Translations under genes and position numbers: made by a program | DNA from: Atrina japonica | Taxonomy: Eukaryota; Mollusca; Bivalvia; Pterioida; Pinnidae | Direction of reading: 5' to 3' | Assembly (NCBI GenBank): GCA_030159075.1 | Contig: BROG01000264.1 | Span: 401,501-465,500, forward strand | DNA: 64,000 bases | Shown here: piece after piece, positions 13,004 to 20,738 of the stretch | How the letters are laid out: each line of letters starts with the position of its first letter | How positions within the stretch are numbered: position 1 is the stretch's first letter | Notes under the pieces: model-generated | What the model saw: only the letters and a program-made list of their open reading frames with translations | Database searches by the model: none | What the model was told of the DNA's origin: nothing

Positions 13004-13406
13004 TATCAATTTGATGGTGTAGTTAGAGCATTTCGTATATATCTCTCCCTTCTGGTAAGCGCAGGTTCGAGCCCCACTTGAACCTAAGATGATTTTTGTG
13101 AGAATGTTTGCCATTTAAATTACGTAACATTAGTGTCCTCTTATCGGATACATTGTAACCAGAGCTCCTCCATCAATTAAACTATGAAAACCTGTTTGGG
13201 TCACAAATGGGATGAACTAACGCGATCACGATTAAACATGCAAGTCGCATGCAAAAAGTCACCTTTATCGTGTTAAAACACTTTTTGCATCCATTTCTTC
13301 GCGTTAATTCGGTTTGCACGCAAGATATTATCAAACACTTGCGTGCAAGTTTGCCGTGTGGCCGAGAGGAACAGCCAATCAAAACCCTTCTTACAACAGA
13401 AAAAAA
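13004..13406. other. Left flank of the virus-like element
   Basis: No gene. Includes CpG- and 'atgcaaaaag'-containing DNA loosely like 21,240-21,370 on the other side of the element, but not colinear enough to call a repeat. Confidence 0.4.
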
Positions 13407-13433
13407 TCAAATGGCGTGCCATGGAGCCGCCTG

Positions 13434-13852
13434 TGACGTCATAACCGGAAGTACGTCATACCGGAAGTGAGGTCATACTGGAAGTGTGTCATACCGGAAG
13501 TGAGGTCATGTTGTCATGGCAATAAAGAGAAAGAGCCAATCGTTGAGCTTAGAGGCGTGTCTATGACCGGAAGTGGAAGGTTGTGTGGGCGGCCATCTTG
13601 GCTAAGGAGCCAATGAGAGCCTTCGTTACAAAAGGTTGGGGTCACGAGAAGTCACGTGAGTTCACGAGAAGTCAACGGTAAGAGAGAGAAGTTGGGTTTT
13701 TCCAGTTTTGAGCTGAGAGTGAATCTATTTTTAGAACCGAAACTTTGGGTTTTTCCAGGTTTGTGAAACTCGTAGTTGGTGGCGCCACCGTCGGTGAAAC
13801 AAGTAGTTGGTGGCGCCACCGTCGGTAAAAGTTGTGTATCATGCGCATGCGC
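13434..13852. promoter_or_regulatory. Housekeeping-type promoter motif cluster, left TIR
   Basis: Motifs read directly: CRE TGACGTCA 13,434-13,441; ETS CCGGAAGT at 13,445, 13,461, 13,494 and 13,567 with a one-mismatch site at 13,478; CCAAT at 13,536 and 13,610; YY1-like GCCATCTT 13,592-13,599; CACGTG 13,653-13,658; GGTGGCGCCACC at 13,778 and 13,809; NRF1 palindrome GCGCATGCGC 13,843-13,852. Their known roles are in CpG-island promoters of growth genes; function here is inferred. Confidence 0.6.
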
Positions 13853-14159
13853 GAGAAGCGGAAGGCCGAGCTCGTCACTGTTAGTCGTCAAGAGTTCTGT
13901 TTCAAGTGCGCAAGCGCGAGAAGCTGTAGGCCGAGCTCGACTCAAGCTTGTACTAAGACTTGTAGAGTAAATGTATAGTGATGGGTTGTTGAGGTCTAGA
14001 GTGAATGAACATTGATTAGATGATGGGGTATTTCCCTGATACCATAATTAAGTGATAAGTAATGAAAACCTTATTCACGTTGCTAGTTACCTAATTTTTT
14101 TCTGAGATATTGTTTGTACATGTTTCATACGCTAAACACAAAGCCTATGTAATAAAAAT

Positions 14160-14650
14160 TCAAACACTCACCCTATGCTGGTAGTGGTTTTTTTCTGATG
14201 ATGTTGACTCTTCGAGCTGCGGATCGCAAATGAGCTCTCAGAGGTCTAACTGAACCTATACTCTAGTCATGTGACTTTTTTTGAGATAATTCTATTTTTA
14301 GTGCATGAAAAATAATTTTGTTCTATCTAATAAAAAATGAAACACTCACCCTATGCTGGTAGTGGTTTTCTGACGATGTTGACTCTTCGAGCTTCGGATC
14401 GCAAATGAGCTCTCAGAGGTCTAACTGAAACTATACTCTAGTTATGTGACTTTTTTTGGAGATATTTCTATTTTCAGTGCATGAAAAATAATTTCGTTCT
14501 ATCTAATAAAAAATGAAACACTCACCCTATGGTAAAAGTAGTGGTTTTTTTCTTATGATGTTAACACCTCGAGCTTCGGATCTCAAATGAGTTTTCACAG
14601 GCTGAACTGAACCTCTCTCTAGTCACATGACTTACTATATTTAGACTTTT
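14160..14650 (-). repeat. Triplicated exon-like module in left TIR
   Basis: Three copies of a unit of about 175 bp containing, on the minus strand, a short basic reading frame (motif ARRVNI then R-K) that ends at TAG immediately before a GTGAGTG splice-donor-like sequence. The right TIR has one related module at 19,530-19,617 (plus strand), where the frame runs into GGTGAGTG. It may be a small 5' exon of element transcripts; unproven. Confidence 0.5.
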
Positions 14651-14808
14651 ATCTCATGAAGTGAATACAACAAAAAACACAAATAAAAATTTAATGTTGA
14701 ATATACGCGACTAAATAGTGTGTAGTCACTATTTTTTAAACTCACCGCTACAGAATAATACAAACCCTGCATACCTTTAGTGAAGGTTTCTTTTCGAATA
14801 AGTTGGGT

Positions 14809-14824
14809 GGCCCTTAAAAGGGCC
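14809..14824 (-). terminator. Histone-type 3' stem-loop (left)
   Basis: On the minus strand, just downstream of the gene stop at 14,853: stem GGCCCT, loop TTTA, stem AGGGCC, followed by ACCCA, with CAAC before the stem. About 10 bases further is the purine-rich CGAAAAGAAACC. This is the layout of replication-dependent histone mRNA ends (stem-loop for SLBP, then a U7-binding histone downstream element). The match is direct; processing is inferred. Confidence 0.75.
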
Positions 14825-14852
14825 GTTGAATTTTTCTCGTTGGGGAAAAAGT

Positions 14853-15191
14853 CTATTGGTCATCCAGCAGACTTCGCAAGTACCTCAGGTCCATTTCCTT
14901 TTCTTCTATCAGCTGTCTTATTTGGCGTTGCCAGTGAACCCTCAAATCACACTGTGCCATAGCATGCTCCACCTCAGGCATTGGTGGTACTGATGACACA
15001 GCTCTTGACGGAGGAGGTATAGGTGGTGGTGTCCTAGGTCTATAAGGTGGTGGTGGTGGCAATGGACGGCTCGTAAACGCGGACCTACGTGGAGTAGCCC
15101 TCACAACTATCAATCTTCTCTTCGTCGACGAACACCGATGAATGCTTCTACGTAAATAGCTCTCCGATGGTACATATTCTAAGTTGTCCAT
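14853..15191 (-). CDS. Proline-rich/coiled-coil protein, outward gene (left TIR copy)
   Basis: 112 residues, function unknown. Layout: Arg-rich segment (about 14-42), a proline-rich run (43-62), then a charged helical tail (about 77-112) rich in Glu, Gln, Arg and Leu that could form a coiled coil. It is transcribed outward from the core, behind a CRE-TATA-initiator promoter (15,250-15,199), and ends about 30 bases before the histone-type stem-loop. A homologous but frameshifted copy occupies the opposite TIR (18,980-19,251). Small size and promoter/3' end design suggest an early or accessory gene of the element; that is inference. Confidence 0.65.
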   Translation of the reverse strand: MDNLEYVPSESYLRRSIHRCSSTKRRLIVVRATPRRSAFTSRPLPPPPPYRPRTPPPIPPPSRAVSSVPPMPEVEHAMAQCDLRVHWQRQIRQLIEEKEMDLRYLRSLLDDQ

Positions 15192-15198
15192 GATGATG

Positions 15199-15250
15199 AA
15201 CTAATACCGAGACTCGGGTAGTACTAGCTTATATAGAGTGAATGACGTCA
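15199..15250 (-). promoter_or_regulatory. CRE-TATA promoter of the left outward gene
   Basis: On the minus strand: TGACGTCA (15,250-15,243), TATATAA (15,235-15,229) and an initiator-like ATTAGT near 15,203, ten bases before ATG 15,191. The same order and spacing occur in the right TIR at 18,888-18,958. Confidence 0.65.
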
Positions 15251-15274
15251 CGTATTGATATTTTCTCCCGTCTA

Positions 15275-15500
15275 GACATCTGGCCACCTGTTGTTGACAC
15301 TTGACATCTGAACACCTGTTTTTGACACTTGGCATCTGAACACCTGTTTTTGACACTTGGCATCTGAACACCTGTTTTTGACATTTTTGACACTTGGCAT
15401 CTGGCCACCTGTTTTTGACACTTGTCATTGGGCCCCACCTGTTGTTGTAGTCTGTCTAGACATCTACGTCTAGACATCTGGCCACCTGTTTTACTGTCAC
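15275..15500. repeat. Tandem repeat, about 28 bp
   Basis: About seven copies of a unit with 'gacacttggcatctgaacac' and 'ctgtttt', directly upstream of the left outward gene. Open frames on both strands here are repeat artefacts. Confidence 0.85.
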
Positions 15501-15529
15501 TATTATTTCACCAGGGCCTTATTCTTTCT

Positions 15530-15765
15530 CTGAATCTTTTACTTAGAATCTCTATAGCTCGTGTACGTCTCATAGAGTTGTGTTACACACACTATTACGC
15601 TTTGTAACTTTATTTTCTCTTGCTTAGAATCTCTATATCTCGTGTACGTCTCATAGAGTTGTGTAACACACACTATTACGCTTTGTAGCCTTATTTTCTC
15701 TTGCTTAGAATCTCTATAGCTCGTACGTCTGATAGAGTTTGTGATACTACTACTCCGTCTCATAG
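15530..15765. repeat. Tandem repeat, about 83 bp x 3
   Basis: Unit includes 'cttagaatctctatagctcg', 'tacgtctcatagagttgtgt' and 'cacactattacgctttgta'. Non-coding; it separates the left TIR from the core genes. Confidence 0.85.
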
Positions 15766-16011
15766 TTTCTCAATGGTGTTTTTACACCCTATAACTCTTG
15801 TACCTTTGTGTCTACCGTGTACTAGTATTATGTTTACACTATAGGTGTACACCTTATACCCAGATAAAATACATAAACAACAAAAATAATTTTGTTTTAA
15901 TGTTTTAATGTTTTAATTTTCCCCATGAAAAAAAGGAAATCAAACTGTATTTTCGCAGAGGGTTAGGGGCTTATCCCTCTGGAAAATGTACAATAATTGA
16001 AAGAAAAAAAC

Positions 16012-16428
16012 TTAAACTGTCACTTCATTATGGAGACGGGGTGCCAGTTCTATCAAACGATACACCGTATCCCAAAGTCGGTTTCGGTCTGTTTCTTTGC
16101 GCCATTGAGTAGCTCTCCAATCTGGACAGTAGAATTTCTGTTTATAGACGTCTCTAAATGCTTTAGGGATGCTGGATTGCTCTAAACTTTCTTCAAATTT
16201 TTCCAAAATGTTCATTTCGTTCACCGTGTCTAGAGCCTCGTCAAAGTAGTGAAACATCATTGTGCCGTCATCATACATCATCAGGCAGGAATGTTGCTTT
16301 TGACTCGGATGATCAATCTCACAGCCAAAACATTGAGTGTTGGCTACTTCGTACATCTTGTTTAATATGGCTTCTGCGTACACCATGTGCCATTGACTAT
16401 CAACGGATTGACTGTAGCTCTGCTCCAT
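16012..16428 (-). CDS. Unknown core protein with Cys/His cluster
   Basis: 138 residues. A compact cluster C33, C36, H40, H46, C48 could bind zinc; the rest is acidic and helical with aromatic-rich ends. No family identified from the sequence. It is the last of the minus-strand core genes, 68 bases after the 16,497 gene. A 6-bp hairpin AGAGGG/CCCTCT lies just downstream (15,957-15,980). The frame is intact, unlike the ATPase and basic-protein genes. Confidence 0.6.
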   Translation of the reverse strand: MEQSYSQSVDSQWHMVYAEAILNKMYEVANTQCFGCEIDHPSQKQHSCLMMYDDGTMMFHYFDEALDTVNEMNILEKFEESLEQSSIPKAFRDVYKQKFYCPDWRATQWRKETDRNRLWDTVYRLIELAPRLHNEVTV

Positions 16429-16496
16429 GTTGTAGTTGATGTTGACGAAAAATAACTAGTGTAGTGGTCCACAAGCAAAAATTCATCTGGTCCGTT

Positions 16497-16850
16497 TCAA
16501 GTCTGAACTGCAGTTTTAATAGCTGAGTGAATCACGTGACATCCCATCGATGTATTTTTAGTTGCTTGTACACAATATTGTCTCTCGATCATGTCAAGGG
16601 TTATACCGTAGATCTCCCAATAGATAGGATTTTTACGTAATGCACTTACATCTTCTGTAAAGGTTTCTAATACACATAAGCGGCCTGTCGTAAAAATCTC
16701 ATCATCAAACATATGATACACAATCCCTATAAAATGTACGGGTGTTTTCACACCACGTACATAAGTATTCCAATCAGGAGTACATCGTATCTGATGTTTC
16801 ATTATTCTGCGTAATAGAGAACAGCAGATCATCCATACAGTTGCAATCAT
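16497..16850 (-). CDS. Unknown core protein
   Basis: 117 residues with an intact frame, not recognised. It has a Cys-rich hydrophobic start (residues 5-15) and a middle rich in aromatic and aliphatic residues. It lies between the pyrimidine-rich spacer (16,930-17,095) and the Cys/His gene, in the same direction, so a shared transcript is likely. The start at 16,850 is the first ATG; no better one is visible. Confidence 0.5.
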   Translation of the reverse strand: MIATVWMICCSLLRRIMKHQIRCTPDWNTYVRGVKTPVHFIGIVYHMFDDEIFTTGRLCVLETFTEDVSALRKNPIYWEIYGITLDMIERQYCVQATKNTSMGCHVIHSAIKTAVQT

Positions 16851-16929
16851 GATTTCTCTCTGTGTGCACTCTGATGGGATGTCAGTCTATGTCATACCCA
16901 TCAGGTCACGTGATCCCATGAATCGTATC

Positions 16930-17095
16930 TCTGTACTCGCTTTCCATTTCCCATGTTTTCTCTTATTTCTTTTCTCTCATTTCTTCTCTCTCTCTCCACA
17001 TGTTCACCTTTCTCTCATTTCTTTTCTCTCATTTCTTCTCTTTCTCTCTCCACATGTTCACCTTTCTCTTATTTCTTTTTTTTTCTTTACTCGTA
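16930..17095. repeat. Pyrimidine-rich minisatellite
   Basis: Two long units of 'ctctctccacatgttcacc' followed by 'tttctctcatttcttttctc'-type sequence. It separates the basic-protein gene from the downstream core genes; the 89-codon plus-strand frame over it is an artefact. Confidence 0.8.
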
Positions 17096-17112
17096 GTAAA
17101 AAGAGCCCGACA

Positions 17113-17999
17113 TCATAGACATATGTAGCTATTCATATATGAAGTAGCCTGTGTCTTAGGCTGACTGGTGATGGGAGATCCAAAGGTAGAAGCAAACGAA
17201 GGTAAACGAGTAGACTTTGGAGTAGATGTAACATGTTTGTTCAGCTGAGATGATACATCTTTAGCAGTTAAAGGTTTTGGTAATAAGGGAAATAACAAAG
17301 ACTGCTTGGGAGTATTAGTAGGAGTAGACTTCTTAGGTACATTCAGTGACTGTAGGACTGATTTAGTCTTAGTAATAGAAGGTTGTTTCCGTTGTGTAAT
17401 TTTGCTATTAGGTCTACCAGGAAGACGTATAGGTTGTCCAAAGATAGATGTTTCCTGCTACAGGACTGTTGGTTACAGGTGGAGACGGTATTCGTGTAGG
17501 AGTAGCCTGATTCATTGTATTAGCTTCACGAATCTGTTTCAGATTTAGTTTTAGAACCAATGGTGGGTTCTTCTTCTTAGGACTCTTCTTCTTTTTAGGG
17601 CTCTGCTTTCTCTGCTTAGGAGGAGGGGGTGTTTTTTTTCTTTTTAGGTGCAGTGTTCTTCTTGAGACGACTAGCCCACTGTAACAGGGATCGAATGATT
17701 ACCCCACCTAAGAACCCTGCCCCTCCTCGTTTTAAGATAGCAGTTTTCTTAGCTTCTTCATCAGCTTTTGGGTCAGCAATTATTTTTAACTGATCAGCAT
17801 TTCTCTGTATTAACGTTGCTGTAGGTTTAGTCACTGGAATGGTACCAGACAGAAGATTTTTAGCCCCCATACCAAACCATTTCAATAAAGCGTCTCTACC
17901 TAATTCTAACAGTTCTTGACGTCTGACGGGATCTTTCTCCAATTGTAATTTTCTTAGAGTAGTCACCAGTTTACTGGTGGCTTTAGGTAAAGGATTCAT
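17113..17999 (-). pseudogene. Basic virion-like core protein, two frameshifts
   Basis: An open frame of 127 codons starts at 17,999; the coding signal then continues in other frames down to a stop at 17,113, with breaks near 17,630 (a run of A before a C run) and near 17,455. The first part has helical Leu/Arg-rich segments and, at residues 90-108, a basic then Gly-rich hydrophobic stretch (KRGGAGFLGG), a motif seen in the small pVI/pX-like proteins of Polinton and adintovirus-type elements. The remainder is Lys/Pro/Ser/Thr-rich, as in DNA-binding virion proteins. It follows the ATPase gene by about 50 bases in the same direction. Broken in this copy. Confidence 0.6.
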
Positions 18000-18051
18000 G
18001 ATTCTACGTTAACAGGAATACGAGAAATGACACCCTAGAGAAAGTGACTGT

Positions 18052-18757
18052 CTACTTATAAGGTGTATACAACACTATTCCTCCCGTAATCCAAGGATGA
18101 AACAGATCTGATCTTAATCTTAGATTATCAGGGATAGACGATGTGAGATAACCATGAGGACGATTTGTAGCATCGTGATAAGCATGGTTTAAACCTGGTA
18201 GGTCTAATTGACGTGATAAGCTGGTCACTTGAGATTTATCTCTAGGATTCTTAAACAGGACGAGATAATGAGCATTCAGACTTATGGTACGGTATTGTTT
18301 AGCACGATCAAACAAGTTTTGAGTGATGTAGATCACACTTGTGTTTCGATGATGAGCTTTACGTGTAAACCATTCTACGATAGAATCGAGAGCTTTACTG
18401 CCCATTCATATCATCAAAGACAAGTAGGTGACGACGAGTTGGATCAGAAACTAAGACTTCGTCATCCTCAGGTATATTTTGAACGAAGTGAACTTGATGT
18501 TCCCGTTGCAAGATTTCATAAGCAGGTTGCCATTCACGATAACACCATACAATTTTGTCGGGAGGGGCACGAATCCATTGATCCTTCCATTCTATCAACT
18601 GTTTTACAAATACAGTTTTCCCTGATTTGGTAGGTCCCGCCGCAACCATGGTAAATTCATGCTTTAATTGTATCGTGTCGGGAGATATGGACAGATAGTA
18701 AGCAATTTTAATACTAGTAATGAAACTGAGAGATGTAGTATTATATACATGGTCACT
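18052..18757 (-). pseudogene. A32/FtsK-type packaging ATPase, frameshifted
   Basis: Viral genome-packaging ATPase family. Walker A GPTKSGKT lies about five codons after ATG 18,649, and an open frame with conserved-looking sequence reaches back to about 18,757, so the true start is upstream of that ATG. Walker B LLVFDD lies just before the frame break at 18,405-18,395; the second part resumes at 18,405 and carries the family signatures YITQNLF and SLNAHYLVLFKNPRD and ends at 18,052. Length, about 225 residues overall, fits Polinton/adintovirus-type ATPases. It is the first gene of the minus-strand core. The single frameshift makes it non-functional unless it is a sequencing error. Confidence 0.75.
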
Positions 18758-18887
18758 TCAGTCATGTATGTATTATATTCATGGTCACTTGAGTAGTGTA
18801 TGCATAAAACATCTAAGGTATAAGACAAAAACGTTTCGAGTAGTAGTAGTAGGAGTCATGAAACAACTCATACTCCGAATAGACCTC

Positions 18888-18958
18888 TGACGTCATTGAT
18901 TGCGCGCGCGTTCATAGTCTCTATATAAACCAGACATTTGGTGTGACTCGGTATCAGT
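18888..18958 (+). promoter_or_regulatory. CRE-TATA-initiator promoter of the right outward gene
   Basis: TGACGTCA (18,888-18,895), TATATAA (18,922-18,928) and TCAGT (18,954-18,958), with 34 bases from TATA to the initiator A. It mirrors the left promoter and is better preserved at the initiator. Confidence 0.65.
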
Positions 18959-18974
18959 TCATCATCATCATAGA

Positions 18975-19251
18975 CAGGTTTGGGGATATCCCTAGTGAAA
19001 GTGATTTCGTTAGAGGCCAGCATTTTTAGACCGTCCGCCGCCACCGCCACCTTGCAGCTCTAGGGTACCACCCCCTAGAGACCTCCTCCACCCAGGGTTG
19101 TACCATCAGCGCCTCCACTGCCTGAGCTGCAGTATACTATGGCTCAGGCAGATTTGAGACTTCTGAGGCTGCAGGAGCAAGAAATAAGACGGCTGATCAA
19201 GGAAAAAGAAGCCGAAGTCAGTCAGTTGCGACGTCTGATGGACGGGGAATA
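18975..19251 (+). pseudogene. Proline-rich/coiled-coil outward gene, right TIR copy (frameshifted)
   Basis: Homologue of the 14,853-15,191 protein. The C-terminal charged helix is intact from ATG 19,139 to the stop at 19,251 (37 codons), and a proline-rich stretch precedes it, but the frame is broken in the proline region and TAG codons appear in the C-terminal frame near 19,060 and 19,075. The normal ATG is lost (the site reads CATCATCATAG). Promoter and histone-type stem-loop remain, so the RNA may still be made. Confidence 0.65.
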
Positions 19252-19275
19252 GGGTTTTATCAACCCAAAACCAAC

Positions 19276-19291
19276 GGCCCTTTTCAGGGCC
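19276..19291 (+). terminator. Histone-type 3' stem-loop (right)
   Basis: CCAAC, then stem GGCCCT, loop TTTC, stem AGGGCC, then ACC, located 25 bases after the stop codon. The purine-rich CGAAAAGAAACC follows about 15 bases later, identical to the left copy. TTTC is the standard histone loop. Confidence 0.8.
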
Positions 19292-20309
19292 ACCTAACTT
19301 ACACGAAAAGAAACCTTAACTGAAACGATGCAGTTTTTGTGTTGTGTTATACTATAGTGGTAAGTCTAGTAAGTAAGTTAATTCTTTTACTTGATTGAAC
19401 AAATTTTATGAGATAGAAATCAATTCTAAAAACAGTAACATTAAACACTTGAGAAAAAGTTCAGTTAGAGACAAAAATTCAAAACGAGGCAATTCTAAAA
19501 ATAGTAACATTAAACACTTGAGAATAACTTCAGTTAGACTACTGAGAGCTCATTTGGCAGACGAAGCTCGAAGAGTCAACATCGTCAGAAAAACTCTCTC
19601 TGGGTGAGTGTTTAATTTTTTATTTTATATACAGTAGTACAAGAAATATAAATACTTGTTGAAACGATGTAAGTGAACAACTTCATACTCTACACTTTAC
19701 TACTTGTGTCACTTTGTCACTTGTGTCACGTTGACACTTCATAACTAAGAACGTTGCACATGCTGCAAACTTTGAGAACGGTACACACATTGCAAACTTT
19801 GAGAACGACACACACACACACACACACACACTTGATCACTTTGACAAACTTTGAGAACAACACGCACACACACTTGATCACTTTGACAAACTTTGAGTAC
19901 GTTACACACTTTCATGTTCTATGGTTCTCACTCCTGCCGTGAGATTAGTCAGTCCCTGAAAAACTAGATATCCCATGATTCCATACCCAAGATGGCTACC
20001 CTTCCTGTTTCGCTACCCACCCACCCCTCTGGTTTAATGCCTACAGCCCATAAAGAGTCATCACCCCTTTTGTTCCACCCTATAGTGTATACAGGGTAAT
20101 CTCCCTTTGTTTCACCTATACAGTCTATACAGAGTGATGTATAACCTATAGAGTCTATACATAGTAATCTTCCTTTGTTCCACCTATAGAGTCTATACAG
20201 AGTAATCTCCCTTTGTTTCACCTATAGAGTCTATACAGAGTAATCTCCCTTTGTACATACTCTACAAGTCTTAGTACAAGCTTGAGTCGAGCTCGGCCTA
20301 TCGCTTCTC

Positions 20310-20701
20310 GCGCATGCGCATGATACACAACTCTTACCGACGGTGGCGCCACCAACTACTAGTTTCACCGACGGTGGCGCCACCAACTACGAGTTTCACA
20401 AACCTGGAAAAACCCAAAGTTTCGGTTCTAAAAATAGATTCACTCTCAGCACAAAACTGGAAAAACCAAACTTCTCTCTCTTACTGTTGACTTCGCGGGA
20501 ACTCACGTGACCTCTCGTGACCCCAACCTCTTGTAACGAAGGCTCTCATTGGCTTCTTAGCCAAGATGGCCGCCCCCACAACCTTCCACTTCCGGTCATA
20601 GACACGCCTCAAAGCTCAACGATTGTCTCTTTCTCCTTATTGCCATGACAACATGACCTCACTTCCGGTATGACGCCTGTCCGGTATGACCTCACTTCCG
20701 G
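20310..20701. promoter_or_regulatory. Housekeeping-type promoter motif cluster, right TIR
   Basis: Mirror of the left cluster: NRF1 palindrome 20,310-20,319; GGTGGCGCCACC at 20,342 and 20,373 with the same 31-bp spacing; ATTGG 20,548-20,552; YY1-like AAGATGGC from 20,563; ETS sites (ACTTCCGG) at 20,588, 20,661 and 20,694. Retained in both repeats despite divergence elsewhere. Confidence 0.6.
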
Positions 20702-20738
20702 TATGACGTTACAGGCGGCTCCATGGCACGCCATTTGA

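Larger units (their letters stand above)
13407..15250. repeat. Left terminal inverted repeat of the element
   Basis: Pairs with 18,880-20,738 in opposite orientation. Shared blocks in order: end sequence, CRE and ETS motifs, CCAAT/YY1-like block, two GGTGGCGCCACC repeats, an NRF1 site, an exon-like module (three copies here, one on the right), a histone-type stem-loop, the proline-rich/coiled-coil gene and its CRE-TATA promoter. Differences are substitutions, repeat copy number and a right-side block of short tandem repeats (19,740-20,260). Confidence 0.85.
13407..20738. mobile_element. Virus-like element (Polinton/adintovirus-related, defective)
   Basis: A 7.3 kb unit bounded by inverted ends reading TCAAATGGCGTGCCATGGAG inward. 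The inverted repeats continue, with indels, for about 1.8 kb on each side (13,407-15,250 and 18,880-20,738). The core encodes an A32-type packaging ATPase and a basic protein with a Gly-rich hydrophobic motif, both typical of Polintons, adintoviruses and relatives. I see no B-family polymerase, integrase, protease or major capsid gene, and two core genes are frameshifted, so it is a remnant or a non-autonomous derivative. No clear target duplication is visible; an extra copy of the end sequence lies just outside at 20,815-20,835. Capsid-less remnant of a larger virus and a minimal element mobilised in trans are both possible. Confidence 0.7.
18880..20738. repeat. Right terminal inverted repeat of the element
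   Basis: Inverted partner of 13,407-15,250. It carries a frameshifted copy of the outward gene but keeps the promoter and the stem-loop. It also holds two private short tandem arrays: a 'caaactttgagaac' repeat with a CA run (19,740-19,905) and a 36-bp 'gagtctatacagagtaatct' repeat (20,080-20,255). Confidence 0.85.

Noticed and set aside
13652..13945. Overlapping ORFs in the left TIR end
   Set aside because: They cover the promoter-motif block and owe their length to the GGTGGCGCCACC repeats; the frames are not kept in the right TIR.
14809..14824. Reading the GGCCC/GGGCC hairpin as a bacterial-type terminator
   Set aside because: The context is eukaryotic, there is no T-run after the stem on the coding strand, and loop, flanks and downstream purine box fit the histone processing signal much better.
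15201..15477. Lys/Gln/Cys-rich repetitive ORFs
   Set aside because: Translation of the 28-bp tandem repeat in two frames; no non-repeat coding sequence.
18229..18633. 134-codon plus-strand ORF across the ATPase gene
   Set aside because: It is the antisense shadow of the ATPase, whose minus-strand Walker A, Walker B and downstream motifs are unmistakable.
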